Shown here: positions 15,056 to 15,471 of the stretch, one piece after another | Layout: every line of letters starts with the position of its first letter | Numbering within the stretch: position 1 is the first letter of the stretch | Assembly: GCA_964603125.1 (NCBI GenBank) | Contig: CAZRUA010000085.1 | Location: forward strand, 1-15,471 | From: CAZRUA01 sp964603125 | Lineage (GTDB): Bacteria; Bacteroidota; Bacteroidia; B-17B0; Aurantibacillaceae | DNA length: 15,471 bases | Reading direction: 5' to 3' | Position numbers and translations under genes: made by a program | Notes under the pieces: generated by a model | Told to the model about the DNA's origin: nothing | Database searches by the model: none | Seen by the model: the letters and a program-made list of their open reading frames with translations, nothing else

Positions 15056-15471
15056 ATTTCTTAGCTCACATTTATCTTTCAGGCGAAAACGATAAAATTA
15101 CTGCGGGTAATTTTTTAGCTGATGGTGTAAAAGGAAATGATTTCAACGATTACGAGCCTGAAATCAAAAAAGGAATTTTATTGCATCGCTTTATTGATGA
15201 TTTTACGGATCATCATCCATTAATAATTGAAGCCAAACAGTTTTTTGTTAAGGAATTTGATAAATACAGTGGTGTTTTAATCGATATTTACTTTGACTAT
15301 TTTTTGGCGAAAAATTTCGAAAAATACTCTAACATTCCGCTTCAGGAATTTGCATCAAAGGCGTATAAAATGTTAGATGATTACAAAAGTTTATTTCCTT
15401 TAAAAGCTCAACAGTTTTACGATTACATGGTAAAATACAATATTCTTGAGGCTTATTCTAACTATCAAGGT
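15052..15471 (+). CDS. acpH: Acyl carrier protein phosphodiesterase (AcpH family), 5' part
   Basis: AcpH-family enzymes (DUF479) remove the 4'-phosphopantetheine arm from holo-ACP, turning it back to apo-ACP. Seen: 140 codons of an open frame from the ATG at 15052 to the window's end, with no stop. The start MNFLAHIYLS is the family N-terminus. GNFLADGVKG follows at 19-28, and the HD-like core GILLHRFIDDFTDHHP lies at 41-56, with candidate metal and catalytic residues His45, Arg46, Asp49, Asp50 and His54. Complete members are about 190-200 residues, so some 55 are missing. The ATG overlaps the TGA of the glycosyltransferase gene (ATGA), so it is probably translated with it. The substrate could also be a carrier protein other than fatty-acid ACP. 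Confidence 0.88.
   Translation, partial: MNFLAHIYLSGENDKITAGNFLADGVKGNDFNDYEPEIKKGILLHRFIDDFTDHHPLIIEAKQFFVKEFDKYSGVLIDIYFDYFLAKNFEKYSNIPLQEFASKAYKMLDDYKSLFPLKAQQFYDYMVKYNILEAYSNYQG

Overview
The window is low-GC, densely coded DNA that looks like a Bacteroidota chromosome. Several upstream regions carry the phylum's TAnnTTTG-type -7 box, Shine-Dalgarno sites are largely absent, and two exported proteins belong to typical Bacteroidota types (a DUF4476 protein and a small outer-membrane beta-barrel). The housekeeping genes (fabG, rlmF, a phosphohexomutase) also fit. I cannot name a genus. I see no tRNA, rRNA, IS element, phage gene or CRISPR array, and no gene-free stretch longer than about 160 bases.

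Layout. (1) 1-3960, minus strand: the N-terminal 361 codons of a phosphoglucomutase/phosphomannomutase, a secreted DUF4476 protein with a Thr/Ser/Asn-rich linker, and an unrecognised 486-residue helical protein. Hairpin terminators follow the last two. (2) 4079-5317, plus strand: a small cassette of a compact SET-domain protein, a CDGSH iron-sulfur protein and a zinc-ribbon membrane protein. It diverges from the helical-protein gene across a short region containing a 10-bp inverted repeat that covers a predicted promoter. (3) 5319-7014, minus strand: rlmF (23S rRNA m6A methyltransferase), convergent with the cassette with one base between stop codons, and an outer-membrane beta-barrel gene. 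(4) 7132-15471, plus strand: a long co-directional run of fabG, a VWA-like membrane protein, a GT4 glycosyltransferase, two tandem paralogous FemAB/GNAT-like acyltransferases, a polysaccharide-deacetylase-like protein, a second GT4 glycosyltransferase, and the start of an ACP phosphodiesterase gene. The last five junctions all overlap by 1 or 4 bases.

Working together. The tight coupling from 9972 to 15055 suggests one pathway that builds or decorates a surface glycan or glycolipid: two sugar transferases, two acyl- or aminoacyl-transferases and a deacetylase-like enzyme. The run has ACP-related genes at both ends (FabG at the front, AcpH at the back), so a lipid connection is possible but unproven. 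The most unusual items are the tandem acyltransferase/deacetylase glycan module and the compact SET-domain gene with its operator-like inverted repeat.
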